Of a DNA stretch of 64,000 nucleotides, positions 1-10,179 are shown in pieces. Position numbers and translations under genes: made by a program. This DNA comes from Bdellovibrionaceae bacterium UBA1609 (GTDB taxonomy: Bacteria > Bdellovibrionota > Bdellovibrionia > Bdellovibrionales > UBA1609): positions 399,070 through 463,069 of the forward strand of contig DCMZ01000003.1 in assembly GCA_002321895.1 (NCBI GenBank), in the 5' to 3' direction. Below the pieces are notes generated by a model. It was not told where the DNA came from, ran no database searches, and saw nothing but the letters and a program-made list of their open reading frames with translations. Every line of letters starts with the position of its first letter. Positions within the stretch are counted from its first letter, which is position 1.

Positions 1-1226
1 GCTTTAACAATGTCTTCTGGGTCTTGATCTTTCTTCCACAGCTCTTGAAATACGGTTTTAGCTATTTTTCCGCTGATGGTTTTATTATCGATGAGCTGTA
101 TGAGTTTAGCAAAATTCTCCGCCTTAATAGGAATGGCTGAATAATCTAATTCATGCTCATTAAGCTCTCTTAATAATTCACCCATGATCCAGTTACTCGA
201 TGCCTTCGGATTATTGGACGCCTTTGCGACGGCTTCATAGTAATCCGCTAAATCTCGCTCTTGAGTCAGAATTAAACTGTCATACTCTGGCAGTTCGTAT
301 TCCGCCATAAACCGCTTCACTCGGGCATCCGGTAATTCACAAAGCGTGCTTTCCACCTTGCTGATGTATTCTTCCGTTAATTCCACTGGCAACATATCCG
401 GCTCAGGGAAATAACGGTAATCGTGAGCATCTTCCTTATCACGCATAGCGAATGTTTTGTTCGCCGCCGAATCATAGAGACGAGTCTGCTGAACAATCTT
501 CCCACCGCTTTCAAGCACATCAATTTGTCTTTGTGTTTCATATTCAATGGCTTTTTGCACAAAGCGGAATGAGTTCACGTTTTTAATTTCGCAGCGAGTA
601 CCCAACTTCTCGTCGCCTTTTTTTCGAACACTCACATTGCAATCGCAACGCATGGATCCCTCTTCCAGGTTTCCATCACACACTTCAATATATCTTAAGA
701 TTTTGCGAACGGCTCTCGCGTACTCGGCAGCCTCTTCTGCAGATCGTATATCCGGTCGAGATACGATCTCTAGTAAAGGCACCCCAGCTCTATTGAGATT
801 GATTAAAGTGTATTCCCCATGGTGGGTACTCTTGCCCGCATCTTCTTCCATGTGAGCTCGTTCGATCCGAACACGCTTTTTTTCATCACCTAATTTAAAC
901 TCAACAAAGCCCTCTTCACAAAGAGGTTTGTCGAACTGAGAGATTTGATAACCTTTTGGTAAATCGGGATAGTAATAATTCTTTCGGGAAAACACACTGG
1001 TGTTTCGAATGGTGCAATTTAATGCCAATCCCGTTTTTACGGAATACTCAATGGCTTGCTTATTCGGCACAGGCAAGCATCCCGGCATGCCTAATGTTAC
1101 CGGGTGAGTGTTCACATTATCACCCGCTCCAAAATCACCACTATCCGGTGAAAACATTTTGGATTTCGTTTTTAACTGAGCATGGATTTCCAGCCCACAC
1201 ACTAATTCCCAATCATCATAGGACAC
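1..1226 (-). CDS. gatB: Asp/Glu-tRNA(Asn/Gln) amidotransferase subunit B (C-terminus off window)
   Basis: GatB binds the misacylated Glu-tRNA(Gln) or Asp-tRNA(Asn) and, with GatA and GatC, amidates the amino acid. Translating the minus strand from a GTG at 1226 gives VSYDDWELVCGLEIHAQLKT, the typical GatB opening, followed by the conserved SKMFSPDSGDFGAGDNVNTHP and YYYPDLPKGYQISQFDKP blocks. About 408 codons are present; the usual length is near 480, so the C-terminal tRNA-binding tail lies beyond the window. The GTG start is chosen because the overlapping ATGs are out of frame, an AGAGGTG Shine-Dalgarno lies just upstream, and the homologous N-terminus begins here. It overlaps the end of gatA by 11 bp, so the genes are translationally coupled. 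Confidence 0.95.
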   Translation of the reverse strand, partial: MSYDDWELVCGLEIHAQLKTKSKMFSPDSGDFGAGDNVNTHPVTLGMPGCLPVPNKQAIEYSVKTGLALNCTIRNTSVFSRKNYYYPDLPKGYQISQFDKPLCEEGFVEFKLGDEKKRVRIERAHMEEDAGKSTHHGEYTLINLNRAGVPLLEIVSRPDIRSAEEAAEYARAVRKILRYIEVCDGNLEEGSMRCDCNVSVRKKGDEKLGTRCEIKNVNSFRFVQKAIEYETQRQIDVLESGGKIVQQTRLYDSAANKTFAMRDKEDAHDYRYFPEPDMLPVELTEEYISKVESTLCELPDARVKRFMAEYELPEYDSLILTQERDLADYYEAVAKASNNPKASSNWIMGELLRELNEHELDYSAIPIKAENFAKLIQLIDNKTISGKIAKTVFQELWKKDQDPEDIVK

Positions 1227-2688
1227 TTGGCACCTCTGAAAGTTTTAATTCATCTTCTAATGCTTGGCCAAAATCAAAAAGATTCTGCTCTTCAAAATGG
1301 CGTCCAATCAACTGAACACCCACAGGTAATCCCTCTGAACTAAATCCAGCAGGAACACTCATCCCGGGAAGTCCGGCAAGGTTACAACCCGTGGTAAAAA
1401 TATCATTGTTATACATCTCAATGGGGTCATCAATACGCTCCCCAATTTTAAAAGCTGTACTTGTTGTCACCGGTCCGAAAAGTAATTCGCAACCCTCAAG
1501 TGCTTCTAAGTATTGTTTTCTAAGTAAAGCCCTCACGCGGCAGGCTTTATCATAATAGGCATCATAGTAACCGCTAGATAAGGAAAAAGCTCCCATCATG
1601 ATTCTACGTTTTACTTCTTCGCCAAACCCTTCCGCTCGCGTGCGCGCATAAAATTCAGCGATGTTCTCAGCGGGGATTTCATCAAAGTTGGCCCTATGTC
1701 CAAATCGAACACCATCGTACCTTGCTAAGTTACTGCTCGCCTCACTCGTCGCAATCAAGTAGTAGATGGGAACGGCCGTATCGATAGCGGGAACGCTGAC
1801 CTCTTTAAACTTAACGCCCAGATCTTTTAATATGTTTAAGCTGTTATCCACAACTTTACGCACTTCATCGGTCATGGCCCCGTCTTCAAAACACTCTTTC
1901 AAAAGTCCCACCGTTTTACCGGCCACATTGGTGTTAATGCTTTCCACCCAATTGGGCACAGGAAGATTCGCCGAAGTGGCGTCCTGACCATCGCGACCGG
2001 AAATGGCTTCTAACAAAAGCGCGGCATCCTTTACATTATTTGCCATAGGCCCAGCTTGATCCAAGCTGGAAGCAAACGCTGTAATTCCAAATCGACTGAC
2101 ACGGCCATAGGTAGGTTTAACTCCAACAATTCCGGTAAAGCTGGAAGGTTGACGAATAGACCCACCGGTATCGGTACCAATAGCCGCGGGAGCCATGCGA
2201 GCAGCAACAGCCGCGGCAGATCCACCACTACTTCCGCCAGGAACGCGTGTGGTATCCCAAGGGTTTTTTACCGGACCAAAATAGCTGGTTTCGTTACTTG
2301 AACCCATCGCAAATTCATCCAGATTGGTTTTACCTAAAACTATGGCATCCTCTTCATCCATTTTTTCAGTCACTGTGGATGAATAAGGTGGAACAAAGTT
2401 ATGCAGCATCTTTGAACCCGCCGTCGTGCGAATGCCACGGGTGCAAAGTAAATCTTTCACCGCTATGGGAATGCCGCCTAGTTTGCCCAGCTTCTCGCCG
2501 GCCTTATGGCGCTTATCTAATTCATGGGCCTGTTCAATCGCGTTTTCATTAATCGTAATATAGGCATTAAGCTCAGTATTGTGCTTTTTGGTTTGCTCTA
2601 AAAAGGCCGACGTTACGGCTTCACAACTAACGTCGCCATTATCGATGTGTTGTTTTAGTTCCGTCATGGAAGTTTTTAATATTTCCAT
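1216..2688 (-). CDS. gatA: Asp/Glu-tRNA(Asn/Gln) amidotransferase subunit A
   Basis: GatA is the amidase that releases ammonia from glutamine for transamidation of mischarged tRNA. The 490-aa protein is full length and shows the amidase-signature triad: Lys78 in GIPIAVKDLL, the cis-Ser at about 153 in PGGSSGGSAAA, and the nucleophile Ser177 in GTDTGGSIRQP. It lies 6 bp downstream of gatC and overlaps gatB, forming gatC-gatA-gatB. The presence of GatCAB implies that Gln-tRNA and/or Asn-tRNA is made by the indirect route in this organism. Confidence 0.97.
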   Translation of the reverse strand: MEILKTSMTELKQHIDNGDVSCEAVTSAFLEQTKKHNTELNAYITINENAIEQAHELDKRHKAGEKLGKLGGIPIAVKDLLCTRGIRTTAGSKMLHNFVPPYSSTVTEKMDEEDAIVLGKTNLDEFAMGSSNETSYFGPVKNPWDTTRVPGGSSGGSAAAVAARMAPAAIGTDTGGSIRQPSSFTGIVGVKPTYGRVSRFGITAFASSLDQAGPMANNVKDAALLLEAISGRDGQDATSANLPVPNWVESINTNVAGKTVGLLKECFEDGAMTDEVRKVVDNSLNILKDLGVKFKEVSVPAIDTAVPIYYLIATSEASSNLARYDGVRFGHRANFDEIPAENIAEFYARTRAEGFGEEVKRRIMMGAFSLSSGYYDAYYDKACRVRALLRKQYLEALEGCELLFGPVTTSTAFKIGERIDDPIEMYNNDIFTTGCNLAGLPGMSVPAGFSSEGLPVGVQLIGRHFEEQNLFDFGQALEDELKLSEVPSVL

Positions 2689-2694
2689 TTTCTA

Positions 2695-2973
2695 TTACCC
2701 CACTACCGGTGGAACCTTAAACAGGTTGCCAGATTTTTCGGGGGCATTCGCCACCGCGGTTTCCGCATTCTCCCAATCGATCACATCATCTTCTCTAAAT
2801 TCAATATGCATATCCGTCGGGCACACCATCGGAGGCAAATCGCCTGTGTCCACTAAGGAGATCTTTTCAAAATGCCCTAATAGTGAAGGCAACTGTTCAG
2901 CAAACAGCTTTGTATCTTCTTCTGATAATTTTAAAGCAGCCAATTGGGCCACCCGTTTCACATCGATTTCCAT
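2695..2973 (-). CDS. gatC: Asp/Glu-tRNA(Asn/Gln) amidotransferase subunit C
   Basis: This 92-aa protein is the small GatC subunit, which wraps around GatA and stabilises the GatCAB complex. It begins MEIDVKRVAQLAALKLSEED, the normal GatC helix, and contains the later LPPMVCPTDMHIEFREDDV segment typical of the family. It is the first gene of the operon. The promoter should lie in the 98 bp between it and the end of the ligA upstream region on the opposite strand. Confidence 0.93.
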   Translation of the reverse strand: MEIDVKRVAQLAALKLSEEDTKLFAEQLPSLLGHFEKISLVDTGDLPPMVCPTDMHIEFREDDVIDWENAETAVANAPEKSGNLFKVPPVVG

Positions 2974-3047
2974 AATCCATGCCTCACTTTAACAAGTTTG
3001 TTTACAAGGGAATAAGGTGTAGTGGATTCCCGCAAATTTGTCCATAG

Positions 3048-5261
<2,214 letters not shown>

Positions 5262-5305
5262 ATTTATTTTGCAATGTTCCCCTTGGCTTTACTAAACTCT
5301 GGTGG

Positions 5306-5432
5306 ATGAGAAACTCAAATGATTTATAATTGCCAAAAACGAGTTCGAATGGCGCAAGGTTGCGCAGGCAACCGATGTGCCACTCGCATGTCTGAGTATT
5401 TTGGTAATTGATAGATCATTTGAGTTTCTCAT
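5306..5432. repeat. 127-bp self-complementary element between convergent genes
   Basis: The left arm (5306-5339, beginning ATGAGAAACTCAAATGAT) is complementary to the right arm (5399-5432, ending ATCATTTGAGTTTCTCAT) with only a few mismatches and one indel. The interior also folds: CGAGT 5340-5344 with ACTCG 5382-5386, GGCGCA 5351-5356 with TGTGCC 5376-5381, and GGTTGC 5358-5363 with GCAACC 5368-5373 around a GCAG loop. It has no T-run, so it does not look like a plain terminator. It may be a MITE/REP-like mobile repeat or a structured RNA. No second copy was seen in the window. Confidence 0.7.
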
Positions 5433-5446
5433 TTACCTTAGTGGCC

Positions 5447-6448
5447 CTATAAAAGCTGATGGGTGATACCAAACACTAGGCCATGTTGAATCTGGAATTG
5501 ATTCAAGGTCTTTGGCTGCTTAAGAGCTTTGTATTCATACTTCACTGTGGCCCAATCCGACATCTTAGTGGTAAAGCTCAAGGCAATGTCCACGTTAGTG
5601 AGTTCAATATCATCACAGTCCTCACACTCTTTACCCGCTTCAATATCTTCCCCAAAGGGAGTTAAAAATTGGCCCGTAAAGCTGTACTCGGATTGTTTAT
5701 TCCACTGTCCGGTCCATGAAAAACCATACTCCAAACCCACAGTGTCCGAATCCTCTAGTCGACGTAATTCGATAATGCTGTCGGTGTCGCTGTCGTCGTC
5801 TAAAACCAATTGATCATCAGCCTTAATTTGCTGAGCACCCAGACCCACTCGAAAATCCACTTTCGTGTTTTTTCGATCAATATATTTATAAAACAGACCC
5901 ACCGATTCCGTTATGGTGAGTGGTTTAAAACCATCCGTGAGTCTTTGTGATTCTCCGACACCGAGGTTTTCAGAAGTATTGGTCACCTGAAACGTCTTTG
6001 CTTCAGATTGCACGCTTTCCCCAAAAAAAGCCGGTGCACTCGCAGAGACTCTTACGTATGGCCCCATATTCGGATACTTTTCTAGTGAATAGAGATAGAG
6101 GGATTCGTATTTGACTTCGTCAGCTGATTTAACAAATCTTGGAAGCGTAGGTGTTTTTGCCGTTTTACCGGTAATGTCCAAGCTTTGCCGCCATTCCGAT
6201 TGTTGTTTTTTATAGATCAATTTGTTTTTGAGCGATCCACCTATTGTAAGCGTATCCCCATCTTCTTGCCCGACAACACTGTTGGAGGCACTAAAACTCA
6301 AATCCAAACCTAAATTGATTTTAGGATGCCATCCATCTTTGAGTTTGTCTGACAAGGACGCTTGCTCTTGGAGCGTGAGGGCTTCTTCTTCAGCCCATGC
6401 CAAATGACTAAGAACTGCTACTATCAATAAAATCACAACGTGCTTCAT
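5447..6448 (-). CDS. predicted outer-membrane beta-barrel protein, function unknown
   Basis: This is a 333-aa exported protein. It has a clear signal peptide (MKHVVILLIVAVLSHLAWAEE, cleavage predicted after AWA) and then long stretches of alternating polar and hydrophobic residues with aromatic girdles, such as YKYIDRKNTKVDFRVGLGAQ and GLEYGFSWTGQWNKQSEYSF, as in outer-membrane barrels. The end, HGLVFGITHQLL, is a plausible final strand, although the last residue is Leu rather than the usual Phe. It is monocistronic and convergent with ligA. I do not recognise a named family; a channel or surface protein is possible. Confidence 0.7.
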   Translation of the reverse strand: MKHVVILLIVAVLSHLAWAEEEALTLQEQASLSDKLKDGWHPKINLGLDLSFSASNSVVGQEDGDTLTIGGSLKNKLIYKKQQSEWRQSLDITGKTAKTPTLPRFVKSADEVKYESLYLYSLEKYPNMGPYVRVSASAPAFFGESVQSEAKTFQVTNTSENLGVGESQRLTDGFKPLTITESVGLFYKYIDRKNTKVDFRVGLGAQQIKADDQLVLDDDSDTDSIIELRRLEDSDTVGLEYGFSWTGQWNKQSEYSFTGQFLTPFGEDIEAGKECEDCDDIELTNVDIALSFTTKMSDWATVKYEYKALKQPKTLNQFQIQHGLVFGITHQLL

Positions 6449-6500
6449 TTTTCCTACCTACTTTCACTGGATGAAATTGAACTTCGACACAATACAGCTC

Positions 6501-6523
6501 CAAAAGGTGCCTGGCACCTTTTG
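6501..6523. repeat. AAAAGGTGCC palindrome (REP-like)
   Basis: This is a perfect 23-bp palindrome: arm CAAAAGGTGCC, a central T, and its reverse complement. It lies next to the histone-gene terminator. From memory, palindromes of this type recur in Bdellovibrio genomes; I cannot verify copy number here. Confidence 0.6.
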
Positions 6524-6524
6524 A

Positions 6525-6557
6525 CAAAAAAAAGGGCCTCCTTATGGGAGACCCTTT
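6525..6557 (-). terminator. intrinsic terminator of the histone gene
   Basis: On the minus strand the sequence reads AAAGGGTCTCC, loop, GGAGGCCCTTT and then a run of T. It is a GC-rich hairpin with one mismatch, about 20 bp beyond the histone stop codon. Confidence 0.85.
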
Positions 6558-6577
6558 GATTTAAAAATTATTCATTT

Positions 6578-6772
6578 TTAGATGTGATCAATTGGAATAT
6601 CACGAGCCATAACGGTTTTACGGCCATCAGACTTGGCGCTGTCCAAACCCTTACGACATAGTTTCTCAACTGCTTGAGAAAGGATTTCGATGGTTTCTGC
6701 AGATGTATTACATTCACCAGCTTCTTTGATCAGCTTTTTAACTTTGCTTGTTACTACTAGTACTTCAGCCAT
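6578..6772 (-). CDS. bacterial histone (HBb/Bd0055 type)
   Basis: The 64-aa protein is a single histone fold. Its sequence has the three-helix pattern VTSKVKKLIKEAGE / SAETIEILSQAVEKLCRKGL / ARDIPIDHI and the diagnostic histone R-x-T-x4-D motif as R51-K-T53-VMAR-D58. It lacks tails. Family knowledge: the B. bacteriovorus homologue is an abundant nucleoid protein reported to bind DNA as a dimer in a non-nucleosomal mode. It has two cysteines (C21, C39). Translation starts at a strong GGAGGAATAAATG site, consistent with high expression. It stands alone with its own terminator and an inverted repeat over the likely promoter. Confidence 0.93.
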   Translation of the reverse strand: MAEVLVVTSKVKKLIKEAGECNTSAETIEILSQAVEKLCRKGLDSAKSDGRKTVMARDIPIDHI

Positions 6773-6801
6773 TTATTCCTCCAATGCCTTTGAAACGAGA
6801 A

Positions 6802-6818
6802 TTATCCTACATGGATAA
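6802..6818. promoter_or_regulatory. inverted repeat over the putative histone promoter
   Basis: TTATCC and GGATAA are separated by 5 bp, 30 bp upstream of the histone start codon. Read on the minus strand, the right part gives GGATAAT, which could be a -10 box, so a protein bound here could control the histone gene. The role is inferred. Confidence 0.4.
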
Positions 6819-6949
6819 CCAGGCATGAGAAACAAAATATTGGGGTTTCAGCTATTTTGTGCGAGGCATTTGGACCTCAAATCAAATGGGATGCATTTGA
6901 AGGCGAGCCAACACGCCGCATAATCTTCATCTATTCAAGGGGTTTAACT

Positions 6950-8413
6950 CTATACTGTTCGCTTTTTAAGCAGCACTTCAAACGCGCCCTCTTTAAACCT
7001 AAGCAGACTAGCTTTACGCGGCCCGCGCCCTTCTGGCTCAATCCAAACGAGAGTCTTATTGTCCACTTGCGTTTTACATTCCACATCTAAGAAGGCCGGC
7101 GACCAGGTACCCGAATTTAAATGCTCCACGGGTCCAATCAATTCATGTCGAGGAATATGCGTATGACCATAAACCACCCGCCGCACTCCTGTAATTAACC
7201 CGGTAGTGACCAGAATCTTTTCCTTAGGCTCTTTGTATTCATGCACTTCGCTGGAGATGGAACTGGAATAGAATAAAAAGAAAGGTAAAAACAAAAGAAT
7301 GGGAATAAAGGTCCAAAATAAAGACACCTTATAAAAATTGTTAATCAGTAGAAAGATTTGAAAGACAGCTAAAAGAGTTAGCATGAGCAGAAAAGCCCTA
7401 TCGAGCCAAAGTTCCCGCAATATAATAATGGGATGACTGGTTGCCGGCTGCACAAACAGTTCTCGCATCTCCCGAACCACACGAGGTTTGGTGTTTGCTT
7501 TTTTTGCAATATTCTCAATCCGGTCTTCAATTGTGAGCGGGTTCTTTACGGAAGGTAATAGCCGATCAAAGAATGACTGAACCAAAATAACAATGGACCA
7601 AAATAGCCACGTTAATAGAAGCTGTGGTTGCGCGCGGAACATATACCTAAAAAAGAACTTTACGTACTCCCAAGCCGACATAATAAAATTGCTATCCACA
7701 TGGGGATTAAAAAAACCCATTCGATTGATCAAGTAGCGCGTAGCCAAATTACCGAAGGGCACTCGGACCTCGAGTCGATTAAACCTCTGAATCAAGGGGT
7801 TCACGGGATCCTCTGCTAAACAGTAGGGATCATATTGATTGCCGTGTTCAATCAAAGTGTCTGAGTTACTGATGTAAAACCACTCGTTGAATCGAATTTG
7901 ACTTTGAAGATCTTCCTCTTCTTCAGTGAGTGCCTCTACGATAGCCTCTTGCACTCGTGGCCAATGCAATTCTAGATCATGGTTTCCAATAACAAAGATC
8001 ACGCGATGACCTTTTTTAAGGAAGTCTCTTAATGAACGCACCCATTGCTCGTGATGATTCAAGATCCTCTTCACCTTAAAGACAGATTTTTCCTCTTGGG
8101 GCTTTAACCCCGTGAGTGTTTCCACCCATGAAACCCGGTAAGGTGGTGCTGGAGGTTTAGCCGTCACACTATCAAAGTCAAAAATATCGCCATTGAGTAT
8201 CAGTTCTATGGACTCGCCATCCACCCTCTCATCCAGCTTATCTAAAAAATCCTCGAAAACACCATCGAAGAAGTAGTCCCTCGTCTTATATTTCTTCCAT
8301 AACGGGTATTTGGGATGGGGGGCTTCCGCTTCGCAAAGATGCAGGTCACTGATCACCGCCGTATACTTGGCCTTAGAAAAATCCTCGATGTCTTTTGAGC
8401 CCCAAAACTTCAT
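6950..8413 (-). CDS. calcineurin-like metallophosphoesterase with membrane segments
   Basis: This is a predicted dinuclear-metal phosphoesterase of about 487 aa. All motifs are visible in order: ISDLHLCEAE, LNGDIFDFDS, VIGNHDLELHW and VYGHTHIPRHE. Between the third and fourth motifs are hydrophobic segments (WLFWSIVILVQSFF; FLLMLTLLAVFQIFLLI; FWTFIPILLFLPFFLFY) that would anchor it in the inner membrane. The ORF opens further upstream (8530), but I favour the ATG at 8413 (MKFWGSK), because the upstream 39 residues are Cys/Arg rich and not family-like; no strong Shine-Dalgarno settles it. Distantly like LpxH-type or UDP-sugar phosphatases, but the substrate is unknown. It is divergent from the transglycosylase gene. 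Confidence 0.85.
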   Translation of the reverse strand: MKFWGSKDIEDFSKAKYTAVISDLHLCEAEAPHPKYPLWKKYKTRDYFFDGVFEDFLDKLDERVDGESIELILNGDIFDFDSVTAKPPAPPYRVSWVETLTGLKPQEEKSVFKVKRILNHHEQWVRSLRDFLKKGHRVIFVIGNHDLELHWPRVQEAIVEALTEEEEDLQSQIRFNEWFYISNSDTLIEHGNQYDPYCLAEDPVNPLIQRFNRLEVRVPFGNLATRYLINRMGFFNPHVDSNFIMSAWEYVKFFFRYMFRAQPQLLLTWLFWSIVILVQSFFDRLLPSVKNPLTIEDRIENIAKKANTKPRVVREMRELFVQPATSHPIIILRELWLDRAFLLMLTLLAVFQIFLLINNFYKVSLFWTFIPILLFLPFFLFYSSSISSEVHEYKEPKEKILVTTGLITGVRRVVYGHTHIPRHELIGPVEHLNSGTWSPAFLDVECKTQVDNKTLVWIEPEGRGPRKASLLRFKEGAFEVLLKKRTV

Positions 8414-8601
8414 CTCATTAGGATGCCAGGTCCTCCCATTGATAGCAAAGATTCCCCAACACTTCGGCCTGAAAATATGACAAATTTCGGTGACATCTCG
8501 CAACCTTAGACACTTGCCCAACTCCCCCATGTACCATTCTGAGGCGCCAAAAACACCTGGTCGACTTTGAGGCTGGCATCACGTTTGCTCTAAAAGTAGG
8601 C

Positions 8602-10179
8602 ATGATTTGGCTTAAAAATGGGACCCCTCTTCTTTCTAGAAAATGGACCCTTAAAAATAGTATTTATTTAGTGGCTGTGGCCTTGTTTTCAACCCTGGTG
8701 GGGATTTCCTTCACCCATACACTCACCAGTGAAAGCACTCATCAATACCTCGCCTGGCTAGTTTCATCTTCACCTGTGGATTCACCCTCTGTTTCTGAAG
8801 ACCAGCAACCCGCTTTGGTTGTGACCCCAGTCATTCCAAAAAATACTAGTATTGTGAGGGTCCCCGACGAGCCAGTGATTAAAAAGGCCAAGCGATCCCG
8901 ATCAGGAAAATTGAACCTACCTGAAATCGACCGAACCCCTGTAGTCAATTATGCTATGGCTATCCAGAACAGGGATAATGTTGAAGCTAGAAAGTTTCTT
9001 TTAGACCCGAAGAATCGGATCAGTGATGATTTCAAAATTCCTGAGATATTACAAAAACGCGCTGGTTTTTGGTTCGATATTTATACTATCTATGGAGCGA
9101 ATGACCATGTCGTCCACCATGTGGACTATCCATGGATCGTATTTGATGTTGTTAACACTGACCATATTGATCAAGGTAAAGGGCATCGATGGACCAAGTA
9201 TCATAAAAAACGTAAATATGTCCGCACTCAAAGAATTAAGATAAAGAACGCGCTTAGACGACTCAGTAAAAAGCGCTCATTCAAAAACTTAAAGGGACTG
9301 GAAAAAAAGCTTTATGATGCCATGGCTTCTTTAAAAGGAAACCGTAGAGCTGTTTTTCGACATGCGTCCGTTAATATGCGATCTCAACTGGGCCAAAGAG
9401 ATTTCTTTTTAGAAGCTCTCGTTAATAGCAATAAATACCTTCCCTTCATCGAAGGTCATTTTGAGTCTAAAGGTCTGCCTATTGAATTATCCCGACTTCC
9501 CTTTGTGGAAAGTAGCTTCAATGAAAAAGCTTATAGTAAAGTGGGCGCTGCGGGTATTTGGCAAATTATGCCTAAAAGTGCAAAAGGTTCCTTAATTAAA
9601 AACGACACCTTAGATGAAAGGTCATCACCTTTTAAATCCACTATTTATGCAGCCAACCACCTGAAACGGGATTTTAGAATCTTAGGCGATTGGGGCATGG
9701 CTGTAACGGCTTATAATTATGGCATTGGTAATATCCGCAAAGCCAAACGTCAGACTCGCGCAAAAACTATTATTGATATTATTAACCGAAACAAATCAGC
9801 CGCTTTTGGCTTTGCCTCTAAAAACTTTTACTCTTCTTTCGTCGCCGTGATTCATGCTGAGGCCTACCACAATGAAATATTTAAAAACATTTCTAGACTA
9901 CCAGCCTTGAATGTTGCTTCTGCTAAGCTGAAACGTTCTATTCGAGCGCAAAGTCTGACGAAATTACTCAACCTCTCTGTGGAAGACGTTTACCATTATA
10001 ATTTAGAACTGCGAAATGCGTTACAGACCAATGCTCGCCTACCTAAGGGGTTTCGAATTTACTTCCCAGCGCATCGCGCTCAGGCGTTAGATCAAACGAA
10101 GTTCGATCAACCCCGCCTCTACAGTTTATCTGATCAGAAGGATAAAACTTGGCAAACTCGAGAGTCTCGCAACATATAG
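8602..10179 (+). CDS. MltD-like membrane-anchored lytic murein transglycosylase
   Basis: This enzyme is predicted to cleave peptidoglycan glycan strands from the periplasmic side of the inner membrane. The 525-aa protein has an N-terminal signal anchor (SIYLVAVALFSTLVGISF) and a basic, variable region up to about residue 250. A GH23/SLT catalytic domain follows, with Glu303 in RLPFVESSFN and the SLT signatures GAAGIWQIMP and AVTAYNYGIGNI. The C-terminal 70 residues (AQSLTKLLNLSVEDVYHYN...LPKGFRIYFPA) resemble one LysM repeat. The organism may use it for cell-wall remodelling in growth or prey entry; the sequence does not say which. It overlaps the next gene tail to tail. Confidence 0.88.
   Translation: MIWLKNGTPLLSRKWTLKNSIYLVAVALFSTLVGISFTHTLTSESTHQYLAWLVSSSPVDSPSVSEDQQPALVVTPVIPKNTSIVRVPDEPVIKKAKRSRSGKLNLPEIDRTPVVNYAMAIQNRDNVEARKFLLDPKNRISDDFKIPEILQKRAGFWFDIYTIYGANDHVVHHVDYPWIVFDVVNTDHIDQGKGHRWTKYHKKRKYVRTQRIKIKNALRRLSKKRSFKNLKGLEKKLYDAMASLKGNRRAVFRHASVNMRSQLGQRDFFLEALVNSNKYLPFIEGHFESKGLPIELSRLPFVESSFNEKAYSKVGAAGIWQIMPKSAKGSLIKNDTLDERSSPFKSTIYAANHLKRDFRILGDWGMAVTAYNYGIGNIRKAKRQTRAKTIIDIINRNKSAAFGFASKNFYSSFVAVIHAEAYHNEIFKNISRLPALNVASAKLKRSIRAQSLTKLLNLSVEDVYHYNLELRNALQTNARLPKGFRIYFPAHRAQALDQTKFDQPRLYSLSDQKDKTWQTRESRNI

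Noticed and set aside
2579..2992. 137-aa plus-strand ORF opposite gatC
   Set aside because: It is antisense to gatC and gatA and has no domain signal.
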